From: JBJTUH01 sp044346175
Lineage (GTDB): Bacteria > Cyanobacteriota > Vampirovibrionia > Vampirovibrionales > JAJTHC01
Direction: 5' to 3'
DNA: 64,000 nt
NCBI GenBank assembly: GCA_044346175.1
Contig: JBIIZQ010000001.1
Span: 62,001-126,000, forward strand
The translations under genes were made by a program, and so were the position numbers. Below the pieces are notes generated by a model. It made no database searches. It had not been told where the DNA came from and saw only the letters and a list, made by a program, of their open reading frames with translations. This document shows, one piece after another, positions 1 to 8,848 of the stretch. Numbering within the stretch: the stretch's first letter is position 1; every line of letters starts with the position of its first letter.

Positions 1-59
1 AAACTGGATTGCCATGGGCAATGACCTAGGGCATCTTCAATCCGCTGTGCAAACATCAT
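1..59 (-). CDS. possible start of a gene downstream of rsmH, cut by the window edge
   Basis: After the rsmH stop on the minus strand, a frame opens with two adjacent ATG codons (57-59 and 54-56) and stays open to the edge, reading MMFAQRIEDALG and onward. In many bacteria the gene after rsmH is a small cell-division gene such as ftsL, but too little is visible to test that. The doubled ATG start matches several other genes in the window. Confidence 0.3.
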   Translation of the reverse strand, partial: MMFAQRIEDALGHCPWQSS

Positions 60-98
60 GGGCAAGTGTGTAAGACTGTTGACACGTCAACAAACACG

Positions 99-1130
99 TT
101 AAAGCCAAGTCATAGCTCGTAGTTTGGCACTTCTTGCACGAGGGTTGTAAGCCAACTCATCTGATTGTGCGATGCGAGCTTTACGATGGTGTAAGGTTGC
201 CACCGCAGGTTTTAAAACACGATAGATAGGGTCGTGGGGAGGCGAAACTTCATCGGTCGTATATCGTTTAAACGCACGCTTCACGATACGGTCTTCCAAG
301 CTGTGAAAAGTTAACACGACCACCGTAGCCCCTGGGGCAAGTATTGTAGGCAATGCCTCTAACAGATGCTCAAGCACAAGTAACTCTTGGTTCAGTGCAA
401 TACGCAGGGCTTGAAAGGTGCGTGTGGCAGGGTGATGATGACTGGCACGCTTATTGCCTCGTTTCGCATACGCCCTTTCCACAAGACGTGCTAAAGCACC
501 TGTGGTTTGAGGCTTATCTTCCAAAATCCAACGTGCAATCATGCCCGCATAGCGTTCTTCGCCATAGTGCCATAACACCTGTTTTAAATCCTCTTCAGTT
601 TGTGTCATCAGCCAAGCGTGTAAAGGTATCCCCTCATGTGGGTTCATGCGCATATCAAGGGGGGCTTCATGCCGAAAGGAAAATCCACGTTCGGGCGTAT
701 CTAACTGGAAGGAAGACACCCCTAAATCCAGAAGCAACCCACCTGTTATCTTAGGAATACGCCCTTCCTGAACCCATCGAGGTAACTGGCTAAAATTGCC
801 ATGGCAGGTTTTAAGCTGGGTATGCCCCAAGGTTGCAAGTTTAGATTGGGTATTTTGAAGCACCGTAGCATCTTGGTCAATACCATACCATTGAGAGGGT
901 TGCGTACCTGATTGGATACACTGCCACGCACCAAAACTATGCCCACCACCCCCTAACGTACCATCCACATAAACCTTAGATGCCCCCTCTTTTGAATCGC
1001 TTTGGAGCCAACTCGCAATCACTTCACGAAACATGACAGGCACATGCCCTTCAAACACATCAGGCAACCACGTTTCTGGGGAAGCATCGGCATAAGGCTG
1101 TAAGGCACTGGTAAGGTCAAAGGGAGTCAT
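99..1130 (-). CDS. rsmH: 16S rRNA (cytosine1402-N4)-methyltransferase RsmH
   Basis: Transfers a methyl group from SAM to N4 of C1402 in the ribosomal P site. The SAM-binding motif VDGTLGGGGHS is at about residues 55-65. It is followed by the family motifs LLLDLGVSSFQLD, GFSFR..PLDMRM and, near the C-terminus, LTFHSLEDRIVKRAFK. At 343 aa it is slightly longer than usual because about 28 residues precede the normal N-terminal HVPV motif. It lies 15 bp downstream of tyrS on the same strand, so the two are probably cotranscribed. In most bacteria rsmH opens the dcw cluster; here tyrS precedes it instead of mraZ. Confidence 0.96.
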   Translation of the reverse strand: MTPFDLTSALQPYADASPETWLPDVFEGHVPVMFREVIASWLQSDSKEGASKVYVDGTLGGGGHSFGAWQCIQSGTQPSQWYGIDQDATVLQNTQSKLATLGHTQLKTCHGNFSQLPRWVQEGRIPKITGGLLLDLGVSSFQLDTPERGFSFRHEAPLDMRMNPHEGIPLHAWLMTQTEEDLKQVLWHYGEERYAGMIARWILEDKPQTTGALARLVERAYAKRGNKRASHHHPATRTFQALRIALNQELLVLEHLLEALPTILAPGATVVVLTFHSLEDRIVKRAFKRYTTDEVSPPHDPIYRVLKPAVATLHHRKARIAQSDELAYNPRARSAKLRAMTWL

Positions 1131-1145
1131 GAGGCACGGTGTTTC

Positions 1146-2462
1146 TTAAACAAAGAGACACTGTACAAACTGTCGTTTACCAATTTGAAAAATTCGACGT
1201 GTCCCAACCTCTCCACTCAAAACCATCGCAGGATTGTCATGCTTAAGGGTGTCAGGGGTAGCCTCGGGGAAACGTTCCTTTAACCCCCCTCCCACCATAA
1301 GACGTTTCGCTTCGGCCTTAGAGGGCTGTAACCCCTGTGCCACAAGCCAATCAATCATGAGAGACGAAGAAGCAGCAGGCACCTCAAACTGAGGCATATC
1401 GCTTGGAAGCTGCTTTTGCGAAAACTGCTGAACAAACGCCGTACGTGCCATCTCAGCCGATTGGCTACCATGGTAACGTGCAACAATCCAAAGTGCCAAA
1501 GCCATTTTCAGGTCACGAGGATTCACAGGACAAACCCCACTAGGCTCAAACCAAGCAGTATGTAGGGCAAGGTCTTCCTCTGAAAGGTTCGTCAATAAGC
1601 GTTCGTAACGTGGGATTAACGCATCCGGTATCGACATCAACTTTCCAAACATGTCTTGAGGCTCGGCAGTGAGCTGAATACAATGTTCAGGATAGCTTTT
1701 TGACATTTTGACAACCCCATCTGTCCCCTCCAAAAGAGGTAAAAGCAAGACCATTTGAGGCGTTTGCCCAGGCTTTAACACGCTTTGGAGTTCTCGACCC
1801 AGCAAGTTATTAAAACGCTGGTCGGAACCACCAAGCTCAATGTCAGCATCCAAATGGACGGAGTCATACGCTTGCAGTAAAGGATATAAAAATTCATGCA
1901 GGCTAATGGGCTTACCTTCTTCATAGCGTTTTGAAAAATCATCTCTCGTGAGCATTTGTGCCACGGTGATTTTACCCATCAACTGAATCAGTTCCCCTAA
2001 CTTCAGCGGACTCAACCAACTGCTATTGCGTACAATACGTGCCTGTGCAACATTCACAATTTTACCAGCTTGTGCAAGATAGGTTTCAGCATTTGCGGTG
2101 ACTTCTTCTTCAGTCAGTGCGGGACGTGTGGCGTTTTTACCTGTTGGGTCGCCTACCATGGCCGTGGCATCACCGATTAAAAGTACGCCTTGGTGTCCAA
2201 GGTCTTGAAAAGCACGAAACTTTTCCAGCACCACGGCATGCCCCAAGTGTAGGTCTGGGCGGGTGGGGTCAAGCCCGAGTTTCACAATAAGGGGTTTTTC
2301 TGTTTCGGCGGCGTGTTGTAACCGCTTGGCGAGCATCACGGCTCCCCCAGGAAGAAGTTCACCCCCAGCAATCAGTGCTTTTGCTTGTGCAAGAAAAATA
2401 GGGTGGATATCAGAGGCTGCAGGATGGTTTACTGAGGAGGACGACGTTTCCGGGCGAGTCAT
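1146..2462 (-). CDS. tyrS: tyrosyl-tRNA synthetase
   Basis: Class I aminoacyl-tRNA synthetase that charges tRNA-Tyr. The HIGH-type signature is HLGH at residues 72-75 and the second ATP-binding loop is KMSKS at 252-256. GGSDQRFN at about 211-218 is typical of the tyrosine pocket in the long (TyrRZ-like) class. The C-terminus (about 365-438) looks like an S4 RNA-binding domain. Length (438 aa) fits, with an N-terminal extension of about 35 residues rich in Ser and Ala. It is the upstream partner of rsmH. A perfect dyad lies about 40 bp upstream of its start (2504-2527). I see no T-box leader. Confidence 0.96.
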   Translation of the reverse strand: MTRPETSSSSVNHPAASDIHPIFLAQAKALIAGGELLPGGAVMLAKRLQHAAETEKPLIVKLGLDPTRPDLHLGHAVVLEKFRAFQDLGHQGVLLIGDATAMVGDPTGKNATRPALTEEEVTANAETYLAQAGKIVNVAQARIVRNSSWLSPLKLGELIQLMGKITVAQMLTRDDFSKRYEEGKPISLHEFLYPLLQAYDSVHLDADIELGGSDQRFNNLLGRELQSVLKPGQTPQMVLLLPLLEGTDGVVKMSKSYPEHCIQLTAEPQDMFGKLMSIPDALIPRYERLLTNLSEEDLALHTAWFEPSGVCPVNPRDLKMALALWIVARYHGSQSAEMARTAFVQQFSQKQLPSDMPQFEVPAASSSLMIDWLVAQGLQPSKAEAKRLMVGGGLKERFPEATPDTLKHDNPAMVLSGEVGTRRIFQIGKRQFVQCLFV

Positions 2463-2503
2463 TGGCTTTAATGGGGTCTTTTTTCAATACGGTGTTAATG
2501 AGG

Positions 2504-2527
2504 ATCACATTGACATGGCAATGTGAT
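2504..2527. promoter_or_regulatory. perfect 9-bp dyad upstream of tyrS
   Basis: ATCACATTG (2504-2512) and CAATGTGAT (2519-2527) form a perfect inverted repeat with a 6-nt spacer, ending 65 bp before the tyrS start codon (start side 42 bp). It could be an operator bound by a dimeric regulator or a hairpin in the tyrS leader. The symmetry is seen; the function is inferred. Confidence 0.45.
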
Positions 2528-2820
2528 GACTTAAAAGCTTTTATTATCTTTTTCAAGAGGACAGGAATTCCATTAAGCATAGCACAAACCCTTCAGCACT
2601 CAATCAAGTTCAGCTAAGTTAGGATGTTTATTTAAGGTTGTCAAAAAGGCAAACACATAGGGCTTCTTTTTTTACTTCGTCATTTTTACCTTAGTTCCTG
2701 CCAACACAGACCAAATATCCAGAAGTGCCAGTATCTACTGACACCCTGTCACCCTGTGCGAATTTGTAGGGTCGTCCTCAAATAAACACTCTTAAAGAAG
2801 TATGGGGTATGACGCTACAT

Positions 2821-2862
2821 CAACCCCATTGTGTATGTTTAAAGATTTACGCTATGGGGTTG
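2821..2862. repeat. inverted repeat, 9-bp arms
   Basis: CAACCCCAT (2821-2829) is perfectly complementary to ATGGGGTTG (2854-2862) with a 24-nt spacer. No T-run follows on either strand, so an intrinsic terminator is unlikely. Role unknown. Confidence 0.4.
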
Positions 2863-2946
2863 CATCTAGCACGATACTTTTGTTACCCTATAAACTGTGG
2901 ATAGGTTTACTGATGTAGGATTAGGCTACCACAGAGTCGTTTTTAT

Positions 2947-3020
2947 GCGTTCGTAGCTCAGTTGGATAGAGTAGCGGTCTCCGAAGCCGTTGGTCGGGCG
3001 TTCGAATCGCCCCGAGCGCA
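2947..3020 (+). tRNA. tRNA-Arg (anticodon CCG)
   Basis: Cloverleaf folds well. The acceptor arms GCGTTCG and CGAGCGC pair with one G-U. The anticodon loop CTCCGAA puts CCG at 2981-2983, which reads the arginine codon CGG. The T arm contains GTTCGAAT. The discriminator is A, and CCA is not encoded because TAAAG follows. The complementarity extends beyond the acceptor stem (TTTTAT before, ATAAAG after), so the precursor forms a longer stem. Confidence 0.95.
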
Positions 3021-3101
3021 TAAAGACTGCTTTTCTGCATCCTATAGCTCCCTGTACGCTATGTTCTTTACTCTAACCAAAAAAAGGCGAATCGTGTAAC
3101 C

Positions 3102-3854
3102 ATGATGATGGCTGAAGCTCCTCATTCCGTATGGAAACAACCTACTGTGGTGGCATGCAGTGTATTAGCATTAGGACTCATCTTCGCCGCTTGGGGATTA
3201 GGAGACCGCTTTAAACTCTTTAAGCCTACGCACATCCAAGTGGTAGGTAGTGCAAGTAGTACTGTAAAGAGCGACCATGCCGTGTGGAGTATTGAACTGA
3301 ACACACGCCAAAGTAACGAAGCCCAATCCTACCAAAAACTAAAACACGACCGCCAAACCCTCCAAGCTTATCTTGTTAAAGTCGGCTTTAACCCCAAAAC
3401 TGAAATACAGTGGGGCAGTGTTAACAAAACCATTTACTATGTGCAAACAAGTAATGGTGGTACCACATCAGAGGTAGAGTCTGTTGGTTTTTCACAAACA
3501 GTGAATGTGGAAACCCATGCCATTCAAACCGTACAACGTACGGCTCACAGCATCAACGACCTCATTGAAAAAGGGGTACAGCTCAACGCCATGTCACCCA
3601 GATACCTTTATACAGGGCTGGATACCATTAAGATTGATATGGTAGGCCGTGCTACCAAAAACGCCAAAGAGCGTGCTGAAGCCATTGCCAAACAAACAGG
3701 TACCCACGTAGGGGGTGTCGTAGAAGCGAGTACAGGGGTATTTCAGATTACCTCGCCCTACTCAACAGAGGTATCTGACTACGGCATTTACGATGAGTCT
3801 ACAGTGGACAAAAAAGTAACAGCGGTTGTGAATGCCTCATTTACGCTTAACTAA
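3102..3854 (+). CDS. SIMPL (DUF541) domain protein, membrane-anchored
   Basis: The 250-aa protein has an N-terminal hydrophobic segment (about residues 15-32), either a signal anchor or an uncleaved signal peptide, followed by a SIMPL-type domain. The domain opens with IQVVGSASSTVKSDHAVWSI, contains the long helix around residues 75-95, and ends with a second motif ERAEAIAKQTG near residue 193. SIMPL proteins are exported proteins of poorly defined function related to signalling and stress (BP26/YggE-like). It starts with three consecutive ATG codons. It sits alone downstream of tRNA-Arg and is convergent with the next gene. Confidence 0.85.
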   Translation: MMMAEAPHSVWKQPTVVACSVLALGLIFAAWGLGDRFKLFKPTHIQVVGSASSTVKSDHAVWSIELNTRQSNEAQSYQKLKHDRQTLQAYLVKVGFNPKTEIQWGSVNKTIYYVQTSNGGTTSEVESVGFSQTVNVETHAIQTVQRTAHSINDLIEKGVQLNAMSPRYLYTGLDTIKIDMVGRATKNAKERAEAIAKQTGTHVGGVVEASTGVFQITSPYSTEVSDYGIYDESTVDKKVTAVVNASFTLN

Positions 3855-3887
3855 TCCCTGTGAATGATGCTTGTCGCTATGAGCTCT

Positions 3888-4217
3888 TTAAGACATGTAA
3901 TTCATGGCGGATTTGATATTGTTTTGTACCATCTTTTTAACACTTTCTAATTCCGCCTGAACCATCTGCATGGCTGTTTGGATGCGCTGCGATTGCATTT
4001 CCAGCCCTTTATCAATCATAAAGAGGTTAGCAACCCGCTCCTGTAAGAGTTGTGCAAAGGGTAGTTCGGGGTCAAGCGAGTCAGACAGATTGAACATCTG
4101 GCTGCTGGTTTGTGAGAGTTGTTGTTTCGCTTGGGCAATCATCTGGAGCTGAAACTGAAGGTCGAGGTTTCGGGCCGTCAGCATATATTGCCGTGCAGCA
4201 CTAGCGGCTAATCCCAT
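3888..4217 (-). CDS. small helical protein with N-terminal MGLAAS motif, function unknown
   Basis: The frame is open from a GTG at 4307. I prefer the ATG at 4215-4217 because the upstream part overlaps an intrinsic terminator (4298-4327) and GAAGAGAG stands about 10 bases before this ATG. The 109-aa product begins MGLAASAARQYMLTARNLD. It continues as Gln-rich amphipathic helices that could form coiled coils: residues 18-45, and 70 to the C-terminus. Small proteins starting MGxAASQARxxxLTxR are, as I recall, frequent in Vampirovibrionia, where their function is unknown. No signal peptide. Its terminator-separated upstream neighbour suggests its own promoter. Confidence 0.6.
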   Translation of the reverse strand: MGLAASAARQYMLTARNLDLQFQLQMIAQAKQQLSQTSSQMFNLSDSLDPELPFAQLLQERVANLFMIDKGLEMQSQRIQTAMQMVQAELESVKKMVQNNIKSAMNYMS

Positions 4218-4297
4218 GGTATGGACGCTCTCTTCTAGGGTAGGGGTAGTGTTAGGAGATATTCGAGAGAAAAAGGCTTGCTTTGATACATTATTAA

Positions 4298-4327
4298 AAA
4301 CAGGCACCTGCGAGAGATTGCCTGTTT
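4298..4327 (-). terminator. intrinsic terminator of the gene at 4370-4930
   Basis: Read on the minus strand, AAACAGGCA and TGCCTGTTT form a perfect 9-bp stem around a 12-nt loop. The 3' arm runs into five T (4296-4300). It lies 43 bp after the stop of the upstream minus-strand gene. Confidence 0.6.
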
Positions 4328-4369
4328 AAATATACTGAAACATCAATAAAAGAGAAAACCTCTCATGCT

Positions 4370-4930
4370 TTAAAAAAGAGAAAGTTGCTCATGACCATAA
4401 CGGCAATCTTCAATCATACACCCCAACTCTTTAGCCATCAGGAGAGCTTGCCGACGTTCCTCTTCAGTAAAAATCTGCCAAGTCCCCCGACAAGTAGCCT
4501 CCACCCATAATTCTACATGGTCTTGATACAAACGCATCGTTGAAGCCCACGGACGGGCATCGGACTGGTGAGCCGTAAGGTCATGCTTACGCTGATGGAG
4601 TCGGTGTAAGGCACGTTCAACCCCCAAAGCTGCATCAAGTTGATACTGCTCCAAGGCCACTAGATTGGCAAGCAAAAGGTTCTCTAAATGTTGTTGTGTC
4701 TCAAGAAACTGCCCAGCTTGATAGGCTTGAAGCATATCGTGTAGAATACTCGCCAACCATTGCATACACATTGCATCAGACTCTGGTGGCTTCGGCAAAC
4801 TTTTCCATGCCGCATGTTGCCATTGCCTCAAAGCGGTATAAAAGGCTTGAGGGTCATCTTGAGGTGCGAGATGATGAGGATACCACGCTTGAGACACAAT
4901 AGACATAACCACTATTGAATGGGATAACAA
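4370..4930 (-). CDS. hypothetical protein, alpha-helical
   Basis: I do not recognise this 186-aa protein. It is rich in Gln, His and Leu with long predicted helices (about residues 28-50, 60-125 and 150-175) and no signal peptide or membrane segment. Residues 80-115 (QHLENLLLANLVALEQYQ region) could form a helical bundle. An internal ATG at 4906 is an alternative start; neither start has a clear Shine-Dalgarno sequence. An intrinsic terminator follows. Codon use resembles the neighbours. Confidence 0.6.
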   Translation of the reverse strand: MLSHSIVVMSIVSQAWYPHHLAPQDDPQAFYTALRQWQHAAWKSLPKPPESDAMCMQWLASILHDMLQAYQAGQFLETQQHLENLLLANLVALEQYQLDAALGVERALHRLHQRKHDLTAHQSDARPWASTMRLYQDHVELWVEATCRGTWQIFTEEERRQALLMAKELGCMIEDCRYGHEQLSLF

Positions 4931-5007
4931 CCACTGACCAAAGCCGAAGCCTTTCAGAGATAAACTTTTTTCAGTATGAGGGATAACACCTTATACTTGC
5001 AAGCCCT

Positions 5008-5640
5008 TTAAGCAGGTTCTAGGGTTTTAGAAGCAGAGACTAAATCCAAACGAGCCAGAAGCGGTTGTTGTTTACCATCAGGTAACGGCAATGTAAAATG
5101 AGCCACATGCACTTCCCGCTGTAAAAGAGCTTCTTTATCAGAAGTAATACTCGGCAAGCTTTTAGCATGGTAAACCTTATGCTTCACAAACTTTAAGGGT
5201 TCCTTATACAAAAACATTTGCCCAATAGGAATCTCCCCTTTGGTTCGTGCCTCATGCACAGGATTATAAGCAACATACTTATAAGGGGCTTGATGAGAGG
5301 CTACACTCATGGGGTTAAGAACCTTGTCTACAAAGTATTTCAAAGCTTTTTCGCTCTGAACCTCTTGCAGCATCACAAGATTGGCATCCCCTTTAAGAAT
5401 AATATCCGCCAAAGCCTTCAGGGCTTCAGGCGACTTTTTCTTGTAAACATCCGCTTCTGGCTCATGAAGCAACCAAGCATTGTAGCTCATAACCCGTAAT
5501 TTTTCGGGAGAAACAGGAGAATGTTTGACTTCTGTTAATGGTGCATTTTCGTGCAAAGAGGTTTCTTGAGAGGCAAAGCACTGTGAAGACCTCACCATAG
5601 AACGAGACAGCACGACAGGAGACGATGAAATAAAAGGCAT
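5008..5640 (-). pseudogene. truncated endonuclease/exonuclease/phosphatase (EEP) domain protein
   Basis: After about 47 residues of low-complexity N-terminus, the 210-aa product has the start of an EEP fold. VMSYNAW (about 50-56) is the first metal-binding strand. ANLVMLQEVQ (about 91-100) carries the catalytic glutamate motif. The rest of the domain is missing: no catalytic His/Asp stretch, no GDxN motif and no terminal SDH, all of which intact members (250-300 aa) have. The frame ends LEPA-stop, and only 77 bp remain before the next gene, which do not encode the missing half. It is probably a decayed gene or a non-catalytic remnant. Confidence 0.55.
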
Positions 5641-5748
5641 GATGAAAAGTATGATTTAAAATAATCAATCAAAGAGGAGCAAAACATAAAACGCTTTTAA
5701 AAATAGACTTCTATACTTACAAAATATTAAGAGAAACTTTTACGCTTC

Positions 5749-7788
5749 TTACTGCACAGGATTTTGAGCATCTTTCGCCAAGCGTGCTTTCGTCCATAGT
5801 GCGGCAATATAAGGTTCCAAAATACCAAGCAATAGTACATTGGTCATCATGGCAGAGAAACCGACCCAAATATTAGCCTTAAGTGTTTTCTGTTGGAGAG
5901 ACCCAGCAGGCATTAAATGCTTAATTTCATCCACAGCTCTTAAACGTCCTTGGTGCATAAGTTGCGAACCAAAGGTTTTGTCTGCCAAGGGGCCAAAGAC
6001 GTATTTTTGTAAGAGTGGTGTACCCAAAATCCAGAAGCCCCAACCACCATAGCCATCCACAGCACGCTCTCTAAACTCATTGGGTGTACGAGAGTTTAAA
6101 AGCCTAGACATAATCAATAAAGCAAACCCCCCCGCCATCTGCTGTTGAGTTGTGTGCGGAAAGTTTTTACAGAAATCATAGGTACTTTTAAGATACTCTT
6201 TGGTGTATTTACCCACGTGCTGACGTGCCTCTTGAGGTAACATCTTGCGCAACATCTCAGGCAAATAAACCTTTAATTCTTGGGTATTAAATACACCTGA
6301 AGCAGGAACTAAGGGTAACAAAAGCAAGGGTGCCAGCTTGGCAGCCTGCTTCCATTGTCCTTGCTGTAAAAGACGGGTATACCAACTGTCTGAATACTTA
6401 CGCTCTAACTCAGCGGAAGGCAAGGCCTCAGGAGCAGAAGTTGCAGTAGAAACAGCCGTAGAAGTGGCAGCAGGAGCAGACGACGAAGAAGCTACAGCCT
6501 CACCAAAACGCTGTGCTTGAACCCCAAAAAGAGGGGTACTGCCACGAGAAGCATCTGCCATGAACTGCCCAGAAACCCCATTCGTAGTACCTCCTAAATA
6601 ATGTGCCAGTTTCTCAGGAGGCGTAGGAGGTGCCACCACTTGTTCTGGGGGGGGGGCCAAACGAGCAGGTACAGCTGTATTAGCGGGTAATGTCTCTGGT
6701 TCAGCAACTTGGTGTGCCTCTGTATCAGGACGGCGGTCACCCGTAATGAAACTAACAGGCTTTTGAACTTTAAGTGCATTTTCAGCAGGATAACCCTTCA
6801 CATGAAACGCATGGTTCATAAAACTATTGATGAGTGCTGGCGATAAAAAAGAAGCAGTCATACCTGCTGCAATACCCCAAAGCTGCCTATCCTTCACCCG
6901 TGTGGTTTGCTCAGCATACTTGAGTGCCATGTCCCCAAAGTAAGTAATGTTAGGATGTTGTTGCCTTAATGCAGGCATTGCCTGTCGCAACCCTTGCACA
7001 AAACCATGAAGTTCTTCGAGATAAGTAGGTAATGCCATACGAGCCGTTCTACCATCTGGCTGAGGAATATTGAGGTGCCAATCACTCTTCTGCAACTGAC
7101 GCATGAGTGCAGCGGCCTGTGTTTTAAAATGTCCTTCAGCTTGGGGGTCTTTACCCAATGCCTGATAAAGCATCGTCTTCAGTGCATCACGAGAGGTTTG
7201 TATACGCTCCGTATGACCAGAGGTCAAGATTTCTGGAGGCACAAGGTTCTGAAATAAATCATCCGCCATACGATGAGAGAGTTGTAATACAGCCTCCTCG
7301 GGCTTAGCCTCCATTTTCCGAGTACGTTCTACGAGTTGCTTCATGTGGTGGTGTGCATGCGTCAAGACGGCACGAGAAGGATACTGATTCGCAAAGTGGG
7401 GGAAAGCGTGCATTTTACCGATGCGTGTGGCCACAATCCCAGACATGACGTTATCTGTAAGGATAGAAAAACCTTCCCTAAGAATACGGTCTAACCCCGC
7501 AACAGGACTAAACTGATTACTCCCTCCCATAAAGCCTCTTGAACTATCCACCAAAGTTCTTAAAAGCCCCATCCCAAAAAAATCTTCAACAATCATCGCA
7601 CGGGTACGATTACCAGCAATGACGTTCATGAAGCCCGCAACACGCTTGGTTGCAGGGTCAAGCCGAAGTGGCACAGGGGGGATGCGTGTTTCAACAGCGG
7701 AGGCTACTGTCATTGCTTTAGGCATAAGCCCCAATGACGGTGAATGGACAGAAGAAGCCGAGGGAGATAAGCCGACAGAAGCAAACAT
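5749..7788 (-). CDS. large membrane-associated protein of a putative lineage-specific family
   Basis: Function unknown. This 679-aa protein has a helical N-terminal half (residues 45-330) with the stretch RAMIVEDFFGMGLLRTLVD at about 63-81 and a hydrophobic segment near 303-325. A Pro/Ser/Ala-rich linker follows (about 345-455), then a C-terminal half with hydrophobic segments around 470-490, 550-565, 580-600 and 645-665. It is the first of three large minus-strand proteins of similar build (5749-12008). A run of ten G (6647-6656) lies in the linker at residues 378-381 and could make expression phase-variable. I recall VEDF-type proteins from Vampirovibrionia; that link is inference. Confidence 0.7.
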   Translation of the reverse strand: MFASVGLSPSASSVHSPSLGLMPKAMTVASAVETRIPPVPLRLDPATKRVAGFMNVIAGNRTRAMIVEDFFGMGLLRTLVDSSRGFMGGSNQFSPVAGLDRILREGFSILTDNVMSGIVATRIGKMHAFPHFANQYPSRAVLTHAHHHMKQLVERTRKMEAKPEEAVLQLSHRMADDLFQNLVPPEILTSGHTERIQTSRDALKTMLYQALGKDPQAEGHFKTQAAALMRQLQKSDWHLNIPQPDGRTARMALPTYLEELHGFVQGLRQAMPALRQQHPNITYFGDMALKYAEQTTRVKDRQLWGIAAGMTASFLSPALINSFMNHAFHVKGYPAENALKVQKPVSFITGDRRPDTEAHQVAEPETLPANTAVPARLAPPPEQVVAPPTPPEKLAHYLGGTTNGVSGQFMADASRGSTPLFGVQAQRFGEAVASSSSAPAATSTAVSTATSAPEALPSAELERKYSDSWYTRLLQQGQWKQAAKLAPLLLLPLVPASGVFNTQELKVYLPEMLRKMLPQEARQHVGKYTKEYLKSTYDFCKNFPHTTQQQMAGGFALLIMSRLLNSRTPNEFRERAVDGYGGWGFWILGTPLLQKYVFGPLADKTFGSQLMHQGRLRAVDEIKHLMPAGSLQQKTLKANIWVGFSAMMTNVLLLGILEPYIAALWTKARLAKDAQNPVQ
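6647..6656. repeat. G(10) homopolymer inside a coding region
   Basis: Ten consecutive G on the plus strand read as C(10) in the minus-strand gene, coding for APPP in the linker between its two halves. It is the longest G/C homopolymer I noticed in the window. Confidence 0.9.
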
Positions 7789-8251
7789 AAAATAAAGTAC
7801 TCAAAGTGCATGTATCAGAGCAAACAGCAAGCAAACATCACAAAGCCATGTCACAATATCGTCATAAGATATTTAAAAACGCTAGAAGTAACCTCACCTA
7901 AGTAAAAAGCCCCGTAAAAAAAGGTTTGTGCGAAGAAAATACCCACCCTACAGAGACAACAAGTCACCCAATGCCTTGTTCTTCACGTCAATACGAACCC
8001 CATCATACAAACTTCTATACAATAACAACCCTCTATAACAACCCTTTATATTATGGTAACAAAGGCATACTTGGTTTTGTGAAATAGGGTCGTTTTATAG
8101 AGACTTCTTAACAAAAAGTTACATAATAAGCAGCATGTATCATTTAAATTATTATTATTTGTTTTTAATTTAATAAATATATATTATTCATTCTCAATTC
8201 ATAGCACTTATACATGATACATCTCATACATCTACGAAAGGTACCTAGACC
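7789..8251. other. divergent intergenic region, AT-rich
   Basis: 463 bp between the minus-strand gene ending its 5' side at 7788 and the plus-strand gene beginning at 8252. The segment 8130-8200 is extremely AT-rich (TTATTATTATTTG, then TTTAATTTAATAAATATATA), as expected for UP elements or a promoter facing right. No RNA gene or ORF recognised. Confidence 0.5.
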
Positions 8252-8848
8252 ATGATTAGCATCGTAAAATAACCTCAAGGATTAAAGCTCTACAAGCAAC
8301 TTCAGGAGGGGGCTAAAAAACTTGCAAATGCTGGACATCTCACTTCTCTACAAGAAAAGAGTTTTTTAGCAACAACGGAAAGACTCGCCTTGGGGTTTGA
8401 CATTGGAAACCATCAAATGACACAAACACTGAATGGTCTAAAGCCTATTGCCAAGCTAGGAAACGTCCCTCGTACAAGCAGTTTACGCAACCCACTACAG
8501 AAATATCCTCGCATGATTATAGGACAGGACCTTCAAGAACCTGCCATAGAAAGAACACGTGACGGGGTACTACGCTCAACGCACAGTAATACCCGATGGC
8601 TAGCTCAAAATGGAGATTACTTAGGCACACGTACGAATGTTAACCCTCACTTATCTCCGAAAACTGACCAACGCACATTGATATGGAAAGACCAACTTGA
8701 TGGGAAACAACATGTACTCAGTGCAGAACAACCCAGCATGTATCAAGGAAATGACCCACGAAAAAATCTTTTAGCATTACTGACAGAAGACATCCACAAA
8801 CCCCTGAAACAATTTGTAGGCGAAAACTACAACATGAATCTGGTTTAA
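8252..8848 (+). pseudogene. hypothetical gene with an in-frame stop at codon 7
   Basis: The uninterrupted part is 8273-8848, readable from a TTG at 8390 (152 aa). The same frame continues upstream through coding-like sequence (LKLYKQLQEGAKKLANAGHL) to an ATG at 8252 preceded by AAAGG. However, a TAA stands at 8270-8272 after only six codons (MISIVK). There is no ATG in frame between the stop and 8390. Either the gene is recently inactivated, or translation begins at a weak start downstream. The product is hydrophilic, with no recognised domain. It overlaps the convergent next gene by 4 bp. Confidence 0.5.

Larger units (their letters stand above)
2463..2946. other. intergenic region upstream of tyrS and tRNA-Arg
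   Basis: This 484-bp stretch has no convincing gene. It holds the tyrS leader with a 24-bp dyad (2504-2527), an AT-rich part around 2530-2660, and a second inverted repeat (arms 2821-2829 and 2854-2862). The end serves as the tRNA-Arg promoter region, but I cannot place clear -35 and -10 boxes. Confidence 0.6.

Noticed and set aside
2463..2600. T-box leader for tyrS
   Set aside because: No T-box sequence and no terminator/antiterminator pair; only a simple dyad.
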